A stretch of 64,000 bases of DNA from Helopsaltes ochotensis (taxonomy: Eukaryota > Chordata > Aves > Passeriformes > Locustellidae). A program made the position numbers and the translations under genes. Below, in pieces: positions 1 through 12,110 of the stretch. Location of the stretch: assembly GCA_013400155.1 (NCBI GenBank), contig VXBM01000138.1, positions 807,671 through 871,670 on the forward strand, written 5' to 3'. Under the pieces are notes generated by a model that worked only from the letters and a program-made list of their open reading frames with translations, did no database searches and had not been told where the DNA came from. Each line of letters opens with the position of its first letter. Position 1 is the first letter of the stretch.

Positions 1-1344
1 AAGCTATTTGTCATTTAGAACAGGAAAAAAAATAAAAAAGGGGTATCTTCTTTTATACTCTCAGCAGAAACTCCACCATGCTTCTGAGGGAAGTGTTGAA
101 ATTAATGAATACCCTTTCATGATGTTATTCACATATGGAAGGAATATATGATGTTCTTGTTATCACTTGTTAGGCTGTGTCTGTGCAGAAGGTGACTTAC
201 AAAAGCACACTGAAACAGAGTGCTCTATCATACAAAGCTGAAATAATCTCTCAGAGTAATGATACATTTTAGTGAAATTATTTTCTTGGTGATCAGTACC
301 ATTTCTCATTATTCATTTGTCATTTAAAAACATATCATACTGTTCATAAAGTCCAAACTAAATTTATGTTGAGAGTGGTGCTAGAGAGGGGATTAGAACT
401 TCAAAAGAGTGATTTCTTAATCCAGAATGACCTACATTCTCCTTCACTTACTTCAGGGAAACTATTCCCAAATAATGTTATTTAATAGCCTTTTAAAAAT
501 TACATTTCTCAGTGATTCTATGAATAGTTCTTCCTGTGAGTTACTTGGCTGCTAGAAGATAAATTTAGGAAATCCCTTTGCAGTATGGGTGTGTCTTAAA
601 TCAAATTTCTCATGTTGGGCTCTTTCTCTGGATGTGTTCAGTGTTAGCGCAAGGAGGAGGAATTCCAGCCTGCTTTTGGCCTCAGCATGCTTTTGTGCCA
701 AAATTTTTGAAATTACAAGCAACCACCTATAGGATGGAATAAACCTATTCAGGCCTGATGTAAGGAGTGGTACGGGGGACATTGCAACATTATATTTTCT
801 GACCAGCAAAACCATGTTGATAAAAACAATATAGAGACATTGCACGGTAGGGAAAAGATAAAACATCCTTGTTTACCTTCTCTGAATGGAAGAACTGACT
901 GTATTCTATCAAAAGGATGAGACTGATTGATGTACATGGCACAGAGAGCTCTCAGAGAGCACAGGCTGAACTGTGCAACTTCCCCTATGCCACTTGGTTC
1001 GTACTGATTGCTGTGTTTTAGTTGTTATTATTATAATGTAGTCATAATCCTTCACTGTTTTATTTCAATAAAGACAAAATAAATGGGTTTAAGCCGCTCA
1101 CAAGCTATTTGTTGTTTTATCCTTAAAACATTTATTTAAGTTTTAATTTATTAAACAATTAAATAAAATATTACATTGCTAATAGCCTCAAAGACAAGAG
1201 CAATTAGCAATGAAGGCTGTTTACAAGCTGATTTATCTCAGTAAATACCAGCTTGATATTTCACTGTAAATGTAATTATGGAATTTTCATTTCTCTTCAT
1301 TACTTCTTTGCCTATCCTTTGCCTATACAATTTCAGGTATATTC
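1..1344. other. Unique AT-rich non-coding DNA
   Basis: No gene, RNA or repeat is recognised here. The short minus-strand frames at 552-937 overlap each other in different registers and show no family resemblance. Around 1130-1290 there are several TAATTA/ATTAAA-type homeodomain-like words, which are common in AT-rich DNA and not evidence of function by themselves. Confidence 0.6.
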
Positions 1345-1396
1345 AATAGTGGTCAGTGGAACTCTGTCAATTTATTTCAGCAGCAGATCTGGCCCT
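1345..1396 (+). repeat. Ancient archosaur/turtle-type interspersed repeat remnant
   Basis: The stretch runs 'gtcagtggaactctgtcaat' and ends in 'cagatctggccct'. It resembles an old repeat found across turtle, crocodile and bird genomes, whose copies read like 'caatggagttacaccagt' and end in 'gatctggccc'. The windows at 5774 and 32530 look like further plus-strand members. The family name is not known to me and the match is from memory. Confidence 0.4.
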
Positions 1397-1879
1397 AAAT
1401 AGCTAATGCTGACTCACAATATGTCTCAGTTGCTTCAAAGACAGAGATCAGCTTCCACTGCAACTTGAAGCCAAATGGTACAAACATTTTATATTTCTTG
1501 GGTAGTGGCCCTCAGTATTGAAATGTCAGGGTTTGAGCAGGTACACAAAGAAAAGTTTCTGAGGGTGCCTGGACAGTTTATGAACATTTCCAAATTCTCC
1601 CAAGACTATCCAGCTGAGAACCTTCTGTCATACTATTGTTAGCATTTATTTCAGTTGGGAAAAATTAGGCAACACATATAGTCTTCTAAGAATGAGTAAA
1701 GTCCATAAATATGAGCCTGAAGAGATTTCAAAAGTGCACCTGAACGCAGTAATTTATTTTCCTCTCCGGATCATTTTTAACCAAGTCATCATAAACACAT
1801 CTAAGAATTAATATTTAATAGAAGATTTAAATGGCTGAACTGAATCCACTCCAACTCAAGCCCGCCTGATCTAGTTATG
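1397..1879. other. Unique non-coding DNA
   Basis: Nothing recognisable is seen in this stretch. Confidence 0.5.
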
Positions 1880-2055
1880 TGATTGACTCATATCCAGCCT
1901 CTCATCCACCAGCAGCCCAAATTACTCCTTGCTGGTGCTTGTCTTGCTCTCCTCATCCCCCAGCCTGGATTGGTACTGGGTGTTGCTGAAAGTCTTGCAG
2001 CACCTTGCACTTGGTTCTATTAAACCTCATGAAATTCCCAGTGGTCATATATTTT
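1880..2055 (-). mobile_element. CR1 LINE fragment, ORF2 3' region (minus)
   Basis: Read on the minus strand, the stretch matches the part of avian CR1 ORF2 around 'aacctcatgaagttcaacaa' and 'ccaagtgcaaggtcctgca'. On the plus strand this is seen as 'cagcaccttgcacttggt' and 'ttaaacctcatgaaattccc', preceded by 'cccccagcctggattggta'. CR1 is a non-LTR retrotransposon and this piece of the reverse-transcriptase ORF is dead and 5'/3' truncated. Its 3' UTR is not next to it, so it is a separate insertion from the fragment at 2610-2890. Confidence 0.7.
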
Positions 2056-2609
2056 ATTCATCGCTTCTTAATTATGACACACTAACATTATAAATGAATA
2101 ACTCTCTATTAATAAAGATGCTAAATGAGTGTCCTGCAGTCTGAATGTGTCTAAGTAGATTTAGGCTACTTCTGGATATTTTTTCCATGAGTTCCTCCAA
2201 AGAGTTCATTGCCTTGACTAAGACAACAGCTTCTAAAGATGAGATGGTGCTGGATAGCATAACCACAACATGAAAGTTGTGTTTCCCTCACATTGTGAAG
2301 GGAGAAAAAGAGTGGCATCTGTGGCTGTTTAAGCTTTACAACGTGCCTAGTCTACCTTTTCTACAGACACATCTACGAGGTCTGTACTCATGACAACGTC
2401 CTGATCTTTAGGTCAGGAATTTTTGTACCCAGGCAGATCTTTCTTGTCTTGCAAAAACATAAACGTGGTGCAGAGTCTACCACCGACAGCAAGATGAAAA
2501 GTGCTCTAGTAAATCATAGAACCAAGAAGAAGGAAACCACAGAAAGTAGGTAGTGCTTGAAATTAATTTAAATTTTTCATACATATTATGTGCCAAACAT
2601 TTTCACGGA
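2056..2609. other. Unique non-coding DNA
   Basis: Nothing recognisable. The short minus-strand frame at 2072-2266 shows no family features. Confidence 0.5.
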
Positions 2610-2890
2610 CTCACAAGGGCATGGAAAGGTAAGGGGCATCTGGAGGTTGTGCTGTCCAACCCCCACATGGAAAACAGAACCAGCTAAAGCATGTTGCTCA
2701 GAAGTGGACCTAGTTGGGTTTAGAATATCTGAAAGAATATGTGGAGATGCCATGACATCTCTGGGCTGTCTGTTCCAGAGCTGACCACTCAGGATGTGTT
2801 CCCTTGTGTCTGCAGCCATTGAATGTTTCCACAAAGAAATATCTTCAGTTTCTTTCTCATCTCCTGTAACTCCATTTGACAGACCCAAGT
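2610..2890 (-). mobile_element. Decayed CR1 LINE 3' end (minus)
   Basis: On the plus strand the order of CR1 reverse-complement landmarks is kept: 'ggcatctggaggttgtgctg' then 'tccaaccccc', 'gttgctcagaagtgg', 'ttgggtttagaatatctgaa', and 'atgacatctctgggctgtct' followed by 'gttccagagctgaccactca'. The intact family reads roughly 'gacctctggaggtcatctag', 'ggttgctcagggc', 'gggttttgaatatctccaa' and 'cacaacctctctgggcaacc'. Many substitutions show an old copy. The overlapping open frames on both strands here are products of this repeat and not genes. Confidence 0.75.
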
Positions 2891-5773
2891 TGTCATACTG
2901 AAAAAGACAGCAAGCAGTCGTTTCCTACTGTCCTCTCATGAGACTCATCTTTCAGACCCTTCCCCACCATATCCCCAAAGTCAACTCTTTTCAAGAATGA
3001 TTACACTTACACTACTCAACTGTTCCCCTAGAGAAAATATTCCATACAACTGTGATGATGTTTATTTCCTTTGTACTTTTCTACTTCTGTCATATTCTTT
3101 TCACACCCCCAAGTCATGGACAAATAATAAATATATACAGTGGAACATTTTGCTCTATATAAATTTATTAATAAGTACAATAGTTGTCTTTTCATATGCT
3201 TCCAACACTGGTCAGACAACCACCTTCCATTCTTAAATCAAGCCATAAATCTGAAAGCAGTTATACATTAATTTCAGATTTTAATCTAGAGGATTTTACT
3301 CAAATGAAATAATGAGATTAATAAAATTATGATACACCAGATTTATCAGTGAGGAAATATTTTCTGTGTTTTTCTATAATTTTTCACAATATTTCTGTTT
3401 CTCCCTCTGTCCTCATATAAGAACAGAATGCACAATAAAGAGCAATCCCTTGGTAAGTTTTTGTGGTTTTTTAGTCACTATGTGCCTGAAAATGTTCTTT
3501 GCTGACTGAAGAATGTGTTTATTCATGAAACAGTTAAAACCCATAATCCCTTGTCTTGTCACAGCTTTTCCACTGCTAAAGCAAGGCAAACCCCCACAGG
3601 CCTCAGATTTTATGTTCATCTTTATACATGACTAAGGGTCAGCTAAGGAACATATTTCATATCGTCTTACCCTCTGATCTTTGATCTTTTTCTCTTTAAA
3701 GTGTGATGCAAATCATTAAGATCTAAGAGAAACAGCAGCAATTAGATAGGAATCAAATGTCAATCAAAGTAGAGAGGGAACGCATTCTGTATTTTTCAGC
3801 TAAGGAAAACAGCCTCGATATGTCACAGAACTGTAGCATTATGTTTCTGGAACTCTCTTCTTCGCAAAGCAAGCCTGCCTGAGGTGCCTGGTTAATTATT
3901 CTGCTGGTTCAAAAAGCCTGCGGAGAGCGTGGGTACTTGTGTACTCATTCATCTCTAATTATTAGATTCAGAGTTGGATGCTAGCTGATTCTGCTTGTGT
4001 ACAAATCCCTTCAAACAGATTTGAACCCCAACACTATATAAAAAAAATACAAGAAACGCATGAAAAAGCTGTCAACTATATGCAAGTCAGCAGATCAAGA
4101 GAGTAAGAGGACCAAAACTAGCAACACCACAACATGAAGAGCAATTCTGAACTGAGCATCCACACTGGAATTCTGCAGCTAAATTGATGGATGCTCTAGG
4201 AAAATCAGAAATCGGGAAAGCAGACTGCAGTGGGCTGCATAGTGTCACAAGTGCTCTTAAACCTTGAGATGTAGTTGCTAAAACTCCATTCAACAACAAT
4301 AAAAGAACTTGCATGATACCAAGGGGATGCCTTGCTGTGTGGGGATGCTCCATGCGTCCGTTGGGAAGTTTTAGCAGTCACCATTGTAAGTAGTGGAGAT
4401 AAGGATGGATCTGTGAAGATGCACATATGCCTTTGTAATCACTACTGGCTTATCAGGCACATTTCCTCTTCCAGAGATTAAAAAATTTTAAAAAAAATGT
4501 CATACATCATAATAAAATCATAGGTCCTGCTTCATTCTTCTTCGTATTTTGAAACTTAACTGCTACTTAACCTATTAGATAACCATTAACAAAATTCTCC
4601 TTATGGCCTAGGGAAAAAGGTGAGTAATTGAAGGGATCAGTTCAGACCTGGATCAACCTCCAGAGAGACTTTTTCCTTGGAGCTGTAGGAGATACTGTGA
4701 CCATTCATCTTGGTTTGTCTGCCTCAATGCTTAAAATAAATAGAGCTGCATGCAGGACATAGGCTACAATTTCAGAAGAGCATCTGCACTCCTTTCTTCA
4801 GAGTGAATCAACATTTCTTTATTTTCTCACTGAGAAGATTATGGAAACTATTAAGTTTTTTCTCTTTTTCTTAGAAGGATAATCAGGCACTATACCTAAA
4901 TCCATCAGGAAAAAGAACAGGTTTCAAGAATAAGGCACAACAGCAACACTACTGCTTAATGTGAATTGTAATTGTAGAATTAAGTAGATAACAGCAGCAT
5001 ATGAGAACAACATGGGATTTATTTCTGTTGTATTATAAAACTAAAGAATTCCATCTGATGAAGTACAGATTGTTGGTAATTTTGGTCTTAAAGTCCAGTA
5101 AAATTGAGAAAACACTGTCTCCCAGCTAATAAATATATATAAAATTTAATCCAATCCAGAGGAATCATGTATCAACTTATTTTTTTTAATATTGGAAAAC
5201 CAGAATTCAAACAAATTTTCCACTATAGCTTTAAAATCAGACCATTACATTTTAATCATATGCACATTTTAATGGAAAATTCCTATAGGACTATTGAATT
5301 CTGTCCTGAAATTTGTATGGCAATACAAATTTTGCAGGGGAAAAATGTAATACTAATAATATAAAAGATAAACAATAGTTTTAAATGTATCCAACTTCAA
5401 ATACACTTGTGAAAAAGGAAGCCAAACACTTCAGGAATGGAGCCAGAGGTCTGTGGCCATGGCATCAATATTTCTGTGTCTGTTAGTACTTGCTAAACTA
5501 CAAAGAAACAGGTAAGGACAATTGGAGGAATAACCATGCACTTTTCCCTCTTCATGAATACACACAGGTGATTTCACCTGAAATATTTTGAGTAGCGGTT
5601 GGATGTAATTGTCACCATAAAGCTTTCAAAAAGTAAAGATGTCAGTTTAGACTAAATGGAAATAAATAACTAGTTTATATATAAACGTGGATATATCTTT
5701 ATGGAATTTTATGAAGGGAAAGATATTTTCTAAGAGCTCTGCTTTCAATACCTTTGTGGAAAGTTGTTGTATA
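2891..5773. other. Unique AT-rich non-coding DNA
   Basis: No recognisable gene or repeat was found. The region 3780-3960 has slightly higher GC but no open frame of note. The frames at 4087-4426 are overlapping minus-strand shadows without family features. Confidence 0.55.
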
Positions 5774-5802
5774 TTGGTGTAGTTACACTGATTTACATCT
5801 TA
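5774..5802 (+). repeat. Short remnant of the same ancient repeat as 1345-1396
   Basis: The words 'ggtgtagttacactgattta' and 'cat' match the inner part of the archosaur/turtle-type repeat proposed for 1345-1396 and 32530-32608. At 29 bp it could be coincidence, so confidence is low. Confidence 0.3.
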
Positions 5803-6365
5803 TAAGAACCTGTTATGCTGTTCTATTCTATTCTAATGTATACATGGAAGAAGTGTACAAATCAACATTTGCTGCCTTCAGAGATATCCTATTCAGCCAC
5901 AGGAAAAAAGATACCACCTGTCAAGATCAGATTTCTTATCATAGATTTTCATAGTATAAAAATAACTATATAAATTAATGTATATTTCTCACTGCATCAG
6001 AAGAAAAAGAACAATTTTATCTTCTGTCTGTGTGAAGAAAATCTCTTTTCCCCTGGATCATGACCTCAGCCCAGGCACCACTGTAGAGTGCCCTTTCATG
6101 AGTGAGACTCCAAATGAGAGGTGCTGGAGGCCGTGGTGATGAGGATTGCACTCTGTAACTTATTTATGAGACTTTTTTTTGTATGTAGTAAAGGGCAAAA
6201 AATAATGAAATGTAATGCTGTTGTGTTTCGTTCATTTATATAGTTTTTCATAGACTCTGGAAAGAACTTCCAAGCAAAGGCTAAGGCTCACATCTGAAGA
6301 ATGAGACTGGAAACAGTCAAAAGCTGCAAACCAGGACCAACATTTAACAGCACTGTTGCAAAGTG

Positions 6366-6381
6366 AAAAAAAAAAAAAAAA
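6366..6381. repeat. A16 homopolymer
   Basis: Sixteen uninterrupted A residues, with no polyadenylation signal in the bases just before it and no target-site duplication noted. Confidence 0.9.
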
Positions 6382-7367
6382 GACATTACTTCCTCTCTCT
6401 GTCTTTAACCCTGTCACACTGAAACATCCTAAGTACTAATGAGAGCTGCAGGTGAAGGCAGGGAATATAAAGGGTATTCCCATCTGTTTCTCTTGTAAGC
6501 CTGCTGGCCAATTTCAAACAAGTCACCTCCCATTGTGTCTCTTTTCTTCATTTTTAATTTTGGGCATAGCGACATTAACTTCATTTTCAAGGTACTTTGA
6601 AATCTTTCAATGAAAACTAAATTATTAGAGATATATATTCTTATTTTTTTATTCCTTGCTAGTACAACAGATTTTCTATTGTCTAGGGTATCAGTAACCA
6701 CATTTTAACATACTTTAACTCCACTTAACATCATTTGATTCTGTCTGCAGATCTTCCTTGTAACAAATGAGTTGGCTGGATAAAGATACTTTTAGCACAA
6801 AAAATCTTAGCAATAAATGAGGGAAAAATTCTATTTTGCTATACATATATATATTTTTGTTTATGCATATGTAAGTAAAGGTATGTATAAATATATATCA
6901 TATATTTTTTGCATAAATTTGAAGATTATTTTAATTGTTCAGAGAAACATCAAAATCTTTTTATGAACATAGAATATTGTTCATTAAATTTTTATTTGGT
7001 TGTTAGATCAAAACCCCCAACAATAACACTGTAACAAAGTAAAATGAAATCCTCATCTGGTTTGCATGGAAATATTTTTTAAAACTCCACTACTTTACTT
7101 TTTTCTTCAATGCACTGACTATGTTACTTGTCTGAAAATGTAAAGGTTTGATGCCTTTGTTCCAGCAAAGTTTCAACAAACTTCTTCTCAGGTCCAAATC
7201 AAATTTTTAAAGATGCAAAATCTTTAGATTTCTTTTATGTTAAGCCTCTCCTCTGACTTTGGATTAAATAAATTAAGAACACAAATGTGAATAAGAAACA
7301 GGGAAGAAAAAGCTTTGTATTATAAATCCAACTGTAGACAACAGTAACAAGAAAGAAAATGTCAGGT

Positions 7368-7414
7368 CCTAATGTTGGAGTATTCAGGTATCACACCTAA
7401 TGTTGTAGTATTCA
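7368..7414. repeat. Two-copy direct repeat, 19-bp unit, 28-bp period
   Basis: 'cctaatgttggagtattca' (7368-7386) recurs as 'cctaatgttgtagtattca' (7396-7414) with a single mismatch. It is probably a local duplication by replication slippage. Confidence 0.85.
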
Positions 7415-9280
7415 AAATCAGCTGAACTAAAGTTGGAACATCAAACCTTCCAGTAAGCTTCAGGATGAAGTCTCCAGTAAGTTCCACAGGTCATTTGTGT
7501 CCTGAGACCCTCAGATAAACCAGGGAATGTTGCCACCTATGATGTGAGGTTCAGGACATGTGGAGGAATTCATTGCACTGCCTTTTGTTTTTCATTTCAC
7601 TCCCCAGGATGTGGCATCCTGATGAATTCATCTCTGACCATCTTTGTCTCGATGCAGAGTTCACCCTTTTGCAAAAGCCACCTTTTAATGTTTTACACGG
7701 ACTGCATTCAGGGCTGTGAAATTGTTGTAGACCAAATATAACAGAAATAGGGCACAGAAAGGCAAAATCTGCAATATTACTGCTCACTGTCTCAGACACA
7801 ATGGCTGCAGATGAGCAAATAGCTCAAAGTGCAAATTAATGCAGTGATATCTTCTGTAAAAACATGTTAAAAATCAGTGCTGAAGTTCTTGCTCTCATTT
7901 TAATAGCATAATATTCTATGCAGGAGAACCATATCTTTTTTAGAGGGCATAATCTCATGTACACTGATTTTGACTTCTTTTTTTAACCATAGTGTCAGGT
8001 CAAAAATAATTTTCTGCTTTCATTTAAGAGACAGAATGACTATAAGTACAATCTTGGAGATAATTTTGAGAATTTATATGGTTAGGTTTACATTTGTGTT
8101 TGCATATACTTATGTGCTGGAATCAGCCCTACAGTTCATATTTTTCTTTGTTTCAAATCAGCAAAATCACACGGATTGCAGCCCTAATGATTCCAGTATT
8201 TTGTGGAATGGGACTATTATGGTTAAGATAATGTCTTCTTTACAATATCTGCATGAATGTACACAAGTGTAGAATTTATTTAAGATCCCAGGATATAATC
8301 ACAATACTGGAAAATTCAGGGGTGAAAGAAAGGGAAAGATGTAGGAGATATATGGATTTGAATAAGCAGGTAATTTAATAACTCAAGAGAAACACTTGAA
8401 TCGTTTGGATTGCTCTTATGGAATACATCATTCAGACTGCATTCAAAAAGGAAAAAAAGAAACCCATCCACCGAACTAATAGAAACTCTGCTTTTGAACT
8501 ACCCATTGTTCTTGCAACTGTAATTGAAGTTTCCTTCTCTGTCTTTCTTCTGTTCCTTTTCTTATTTGTCTCCCTGTGATTTCCACCCACTTAGCAAGGT
8601 CATGACATGTGGCTTACAGCAGGACTGGAAATTAGACTCAGGCTTTGAAGAATCAGGCTGAATAAGATACTTGGAGAGGCTAAAAGACCTTTTTATCCTA
8701 CTGTTTCCTTAAAGGGTATTCTTTAAATTTGCTCTCAGTAGATTTCACAGTATGCAGATAGAATTATCTGTTTTCTATGATCATCCAAAGAAAGAAAGAT
8801 GCCTAATCTTGTGTGAGAAAACAGAAAACTTTTGCAGAAGGTGACATAGGGCTTGTTCAGGGGAAAAATGTATGAAATAATTTAAAAACTAAAACCTGAC
8901 AAAGGATGCAGAAAGAAGTTTTTTTTTTTAAATCAGTAACTTTATATAATGCAATGAAAATGCTCTTTCTGTTTCAGAGCAGTTCAGCACAGAGGCAAAG
9001 AGAATTTCATCATTTGAAGACATCACCAGCATTCAGGAATGTGAAACTAACCACTGAGCTACAGTCTCTATCTAATCTACAAATTCCATCATCTGAGGTC
9101 TCTTGATATTTTCATCAGTCTCATCTTGTGTCTGAATAAGAATGAGCAACAAGGCTACCAGAAGGTAACTGGAACAAGATATATTCTATAAAGAGGGCTG
9201 GGGAAGACAAAGAGAAAAGGGAGCGTGTAGAGCAGATATTATAGTAGTCAGGTAGGTGAATTTACCATGAATTCCTAAAT

Positions 9281-9326
9281 ATTCCCATGAATATCCTAAT
9301 TCCTACATTCCCACGAATATCCTAAC
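9281..9326. repeat. Two-copy tandem repeat, 26-bp period
   Basis: 'attcccatgaatatcctaat' at 9281-9300 is followed by 'attcccacgaatatcctaac' at 9307-9326, with two mismatches. The bases 'accatgaattcctaaat' just before may be a third, decayed copy. Confidence 0.8.
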
Positions 9327-10410
9327 CCCCTCCCTATAAATTTTAAAAATTAGCAGTTATGTTTTCTGTACAGTCCAACAAGAAAAATAAATAAGTATTG
9401 TCCCTCTTCCTAAGTTAAAGACTGTCAGAACTGGGGAGGGGGTGGGAGAAATGATCTTCATAAAGCAGGTTGAACAATCATTAGAAACAGAACACTTTGG
9501 TACCTGCAATGAGAAAGCTTTGCCAAGCAATAGGAAGGAATATTCAACACTTTAAGCATTGCTCTAAAGTTCAGTTAAAGGGCTTCTGCAGGCCTTTACA
9601 TTCGATGGTTAACTTATCTGGCTTAGAATATTTACACATTTCTTATCACTATTCTCTTCATAAATACCATTTTTCTTGTTTTCCAGATAAGCTTTGATTC
9701 AAGAGTTCTTTAGATAGTTAACTTTTTGTATAGTAATTCAGCACAAGTTGCTTATCACCTTAATACAAGAGACCCCTCAGCTGAAAATTAATTTGAAGGA
9801 GATTGCCAGCCTCTTTTCCCCTGTTCACCTGTTTGTAAATGATAAAGCAAATAAACATTTCTTGAAATACCTATGTCTAGCACTTAGTTCTCTTGAAACA
9901 CTTTACACACCTAGGCACAGTATCATACATCTATGATTATGCATCATTTTAATCTAATGCATTCTTCCCACTGTGAAATTCAGTTCTTCCCAATTTAATG
10001 CACAGTTTGTTTTGCATGTGGAAGAGAGCCTAGACTGAGCTTCTTCCTGTCTGACTCACAGATACAAAATACCGTTGTCAGTCTCCTTTTTCAAATGGTT
10101 AAAACAAAAAATCTGCTTTAGCACAGATTCTGGCATGTTGACTGACTAGGAAGAGCTGAGTCCATAAACACAGGGACTGCAGTGTCCTTGGTGTCTCTTA
10201 TCAGTCACTATGAACAAAGATAGCTCTTGACAATGCCTTTTTTGGGTCTGGAAGACAGTAGAAAAAATTTGGCAGTGAATCATGTTGATTAGATGTATTA
10301 AAAGAAATGTTTTAATAAAATTGCTTGACTGCACACATAGAGTATTTTATTATGGGTGAGTACTAAGCAAATTGGGAATCAATGAAAGTATAAAGCTAAG
10401 AGAGAGCTAT

Positions 10411-10840
10411 GAAGAGGGCGAAGGGCCTTGAGGGGAAGCCACAGAAGGAGCAGCTGAGGGCACTTGGTCTGTTCAGCCTGGAGGAGACTGAGGGGAGACC
10501 TCATTGTAGTTACAGCTTCTCATGAGGGGATGAAGAGGAGCAGACACTGATCTCTGCTCTGTGGTGACAGTGACAGGACCCGAGGGGAATGGCCTGAAGT
10601 TGTGTCAGGGAAGATTTAGGTTGGATGTTAGAAAAAGGTTCATCACCCAGAGAATGGTTGCTCACTGGAACAGGCTCCCCAGGGAGGTGGTCACAGCACC
10701 AACCTGACAGAGTTGCAGAAGCATTTGGACAATATTCTCAGGAACATGGTGTGACACTTGGGGTGTCTTTTGCAGGGCCAGGAACTGGACTTGTTTCTTG
10801 TGGATCCCTTCCAACTCAGGATATTCTACGATTCTATGAT
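10411..10840 (+). mobile_element. CR1 LINE 3' end (plus), one subfamily
   Basis: Starts in the end of ORF2 ('ctgttcagcctggaggagac', 'tgaggggagacctcatt') and continues through 'aggttggatgttagaaaaag' and 'ggaacaggctccccagggag' to the tail 'gggccaggaactggact', 'cccttccaactcaggatatt' and 'ctacgattctatga'. The 'ccaactcaggatattctatg' type of 3' end marks a different CR1 subfamily from the copies at 13676 and 62871, which end in 'ccaaaccattctatg'. CR1 copies are usually 5' truncated, as here. The open frame at 10625-10879 is a by-product of this repeat. Confidence 0.9.
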
Positions 10841-11479
10841 ATTTTTGAAGTTGCCAATTGCCAGAAAGAATTTTATTAGATGTTATTTACTAACTCTCAT
10901 TCCTCTTCTATTTCATAGCAGTTTCTCAGTGATTTTGTGTGGCTTAAATAACTAGATTTTATTGAAATAATGCATCGAACATGTTAACAAACAAGAAAAA
11001 CCCCACCAAGATTTCAAATATTCAAGTTAATTAGAAAAGAAGTCCTTAGAAATAAAACAAAGGGAATAAAAAAAATGTGGTAACATTTTTGTGGCAATAA
11101 CAGCTAAAATTTAAATTTTGTTGAAGTATGAATGTAGATGGCCTTTTTCTGACGTTTAACAAAGTAAATGCAATAGAAGAAATTACTGAATTTGACATGA
11201 AAATTTTCTGGATGACACAGCTGACAAATATAACAGTGCCATGAGGGATGGATGTATTTCACAGATGGTTAAGGAGGAATTATGTGAGAAGTGGTTGAAC
11301 TTCACAAGTAATTGAAAGGGAGCTTTTTGAGCCTTTGGGGGACCTCTCCTGCAAGGTCAACAAAGATAACATAACCAATAAATATTACCATGTAGGACCA
11401 AAGTGACCTAGGTAACAATGTTAGAAATACCAAATTTGATATAGCCAAAATAGCCCCTCTGGGAAAAATTGATTACAGA
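10841..11479. other. Unique AT-rich non-coding DNA
   Basis: Nothing recognisable. It follows the CR1 tail directly. Confidence 0.5.
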
Positions 11480-12110
11480 CAGTTTTTTTTTAATCTCAAC
11501 AGGGACAAAGGTGAAGAAGTAAATGCTTAAGGTATATCAGGGAAAAGAAACATAGAGAAGAAGGGAGATTGAGGGAACAAGTAAGTGATTGCCTCCCTGA
11601 GGCCTGCACTTGATCACTGTGCTCTGATGTGTCTTCCTGATGAACTCTATTCCTACCTATTGGTTGTTCTCTCAATTGTATGTGTACAACCATGCGTGTG
11701 CACATACATACAAACATTTCTGGCAGATTTGGGCTGTGCAGGCCAGCTAGCAGACAAAGATAAACTCTGGTGAGAGCCAAGGGGAGAGCTGAAAATCATG
11801 AAGGGGCCTTCCTGGGCACGGTGCCTGGATGGGGTCTTAATTGAGCCCATGAAATCCTCAAATGAGTACGGTGTGCCTGGAGGTTAAGGGAGTGCAGGAT
11901 CCGTGTGCCCTCCACCAGTGAACTACAAATCTATCTAGCTGGGAAGGAGGAATACTAATGGACCATTTGTGTTGTTTATGGTTTGTAGAGGTGTCTGTTA
12001 TGTGCATGTTTCTTTTTTATGCGTGTGTATTTACACCTCTGTAACACAGGCTCCGCTCGGCTTTTCCCTGCACCTGGGAGCGGGGATGACCAGCTGATCC
12101 ACATCTCTCA
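11480..12110. other. GC-richer island of unknown nature
   Basis: Base composition rises against the AT-rich surroundings, with CpG-bearing words such as 'ggctccgctcggct' and 'gggagcgggga' near 12049-12086. Overlapping frames of 62-94 codons occur on both strands, which suggests shadows and not a coding exon. No CR1 landmark is seen and no AATAAA signal or TATA-like box is placed as in an LTR. It may be an unrecognised repeat, an exon of a non-coding RNA or an old retroviral remnant. I do not recognise it. Confidence 0.35.

Larger units (their letters stand above)
5803..10410. other. Unique AT-rich non-coding DNA with minor simple repeats
   Basis: No gene was recognised. Contents seen are an A16 run (6366-6381), TA-rich tracts near 6841-6905 and two short direct-repeat duplications listed separately (7368-7414 and 9281-9326). 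The many 60-100 codon frames are scattered over strands and registers and lack motifs. Confidence 0.55.

Noticed and set aside
1060..1085. AATAAA-type words that could be a gene's polyadenylation site
   Set aside because: Such words are very frequent in AT-rich DNA, and no transcript body is recognised upstream.
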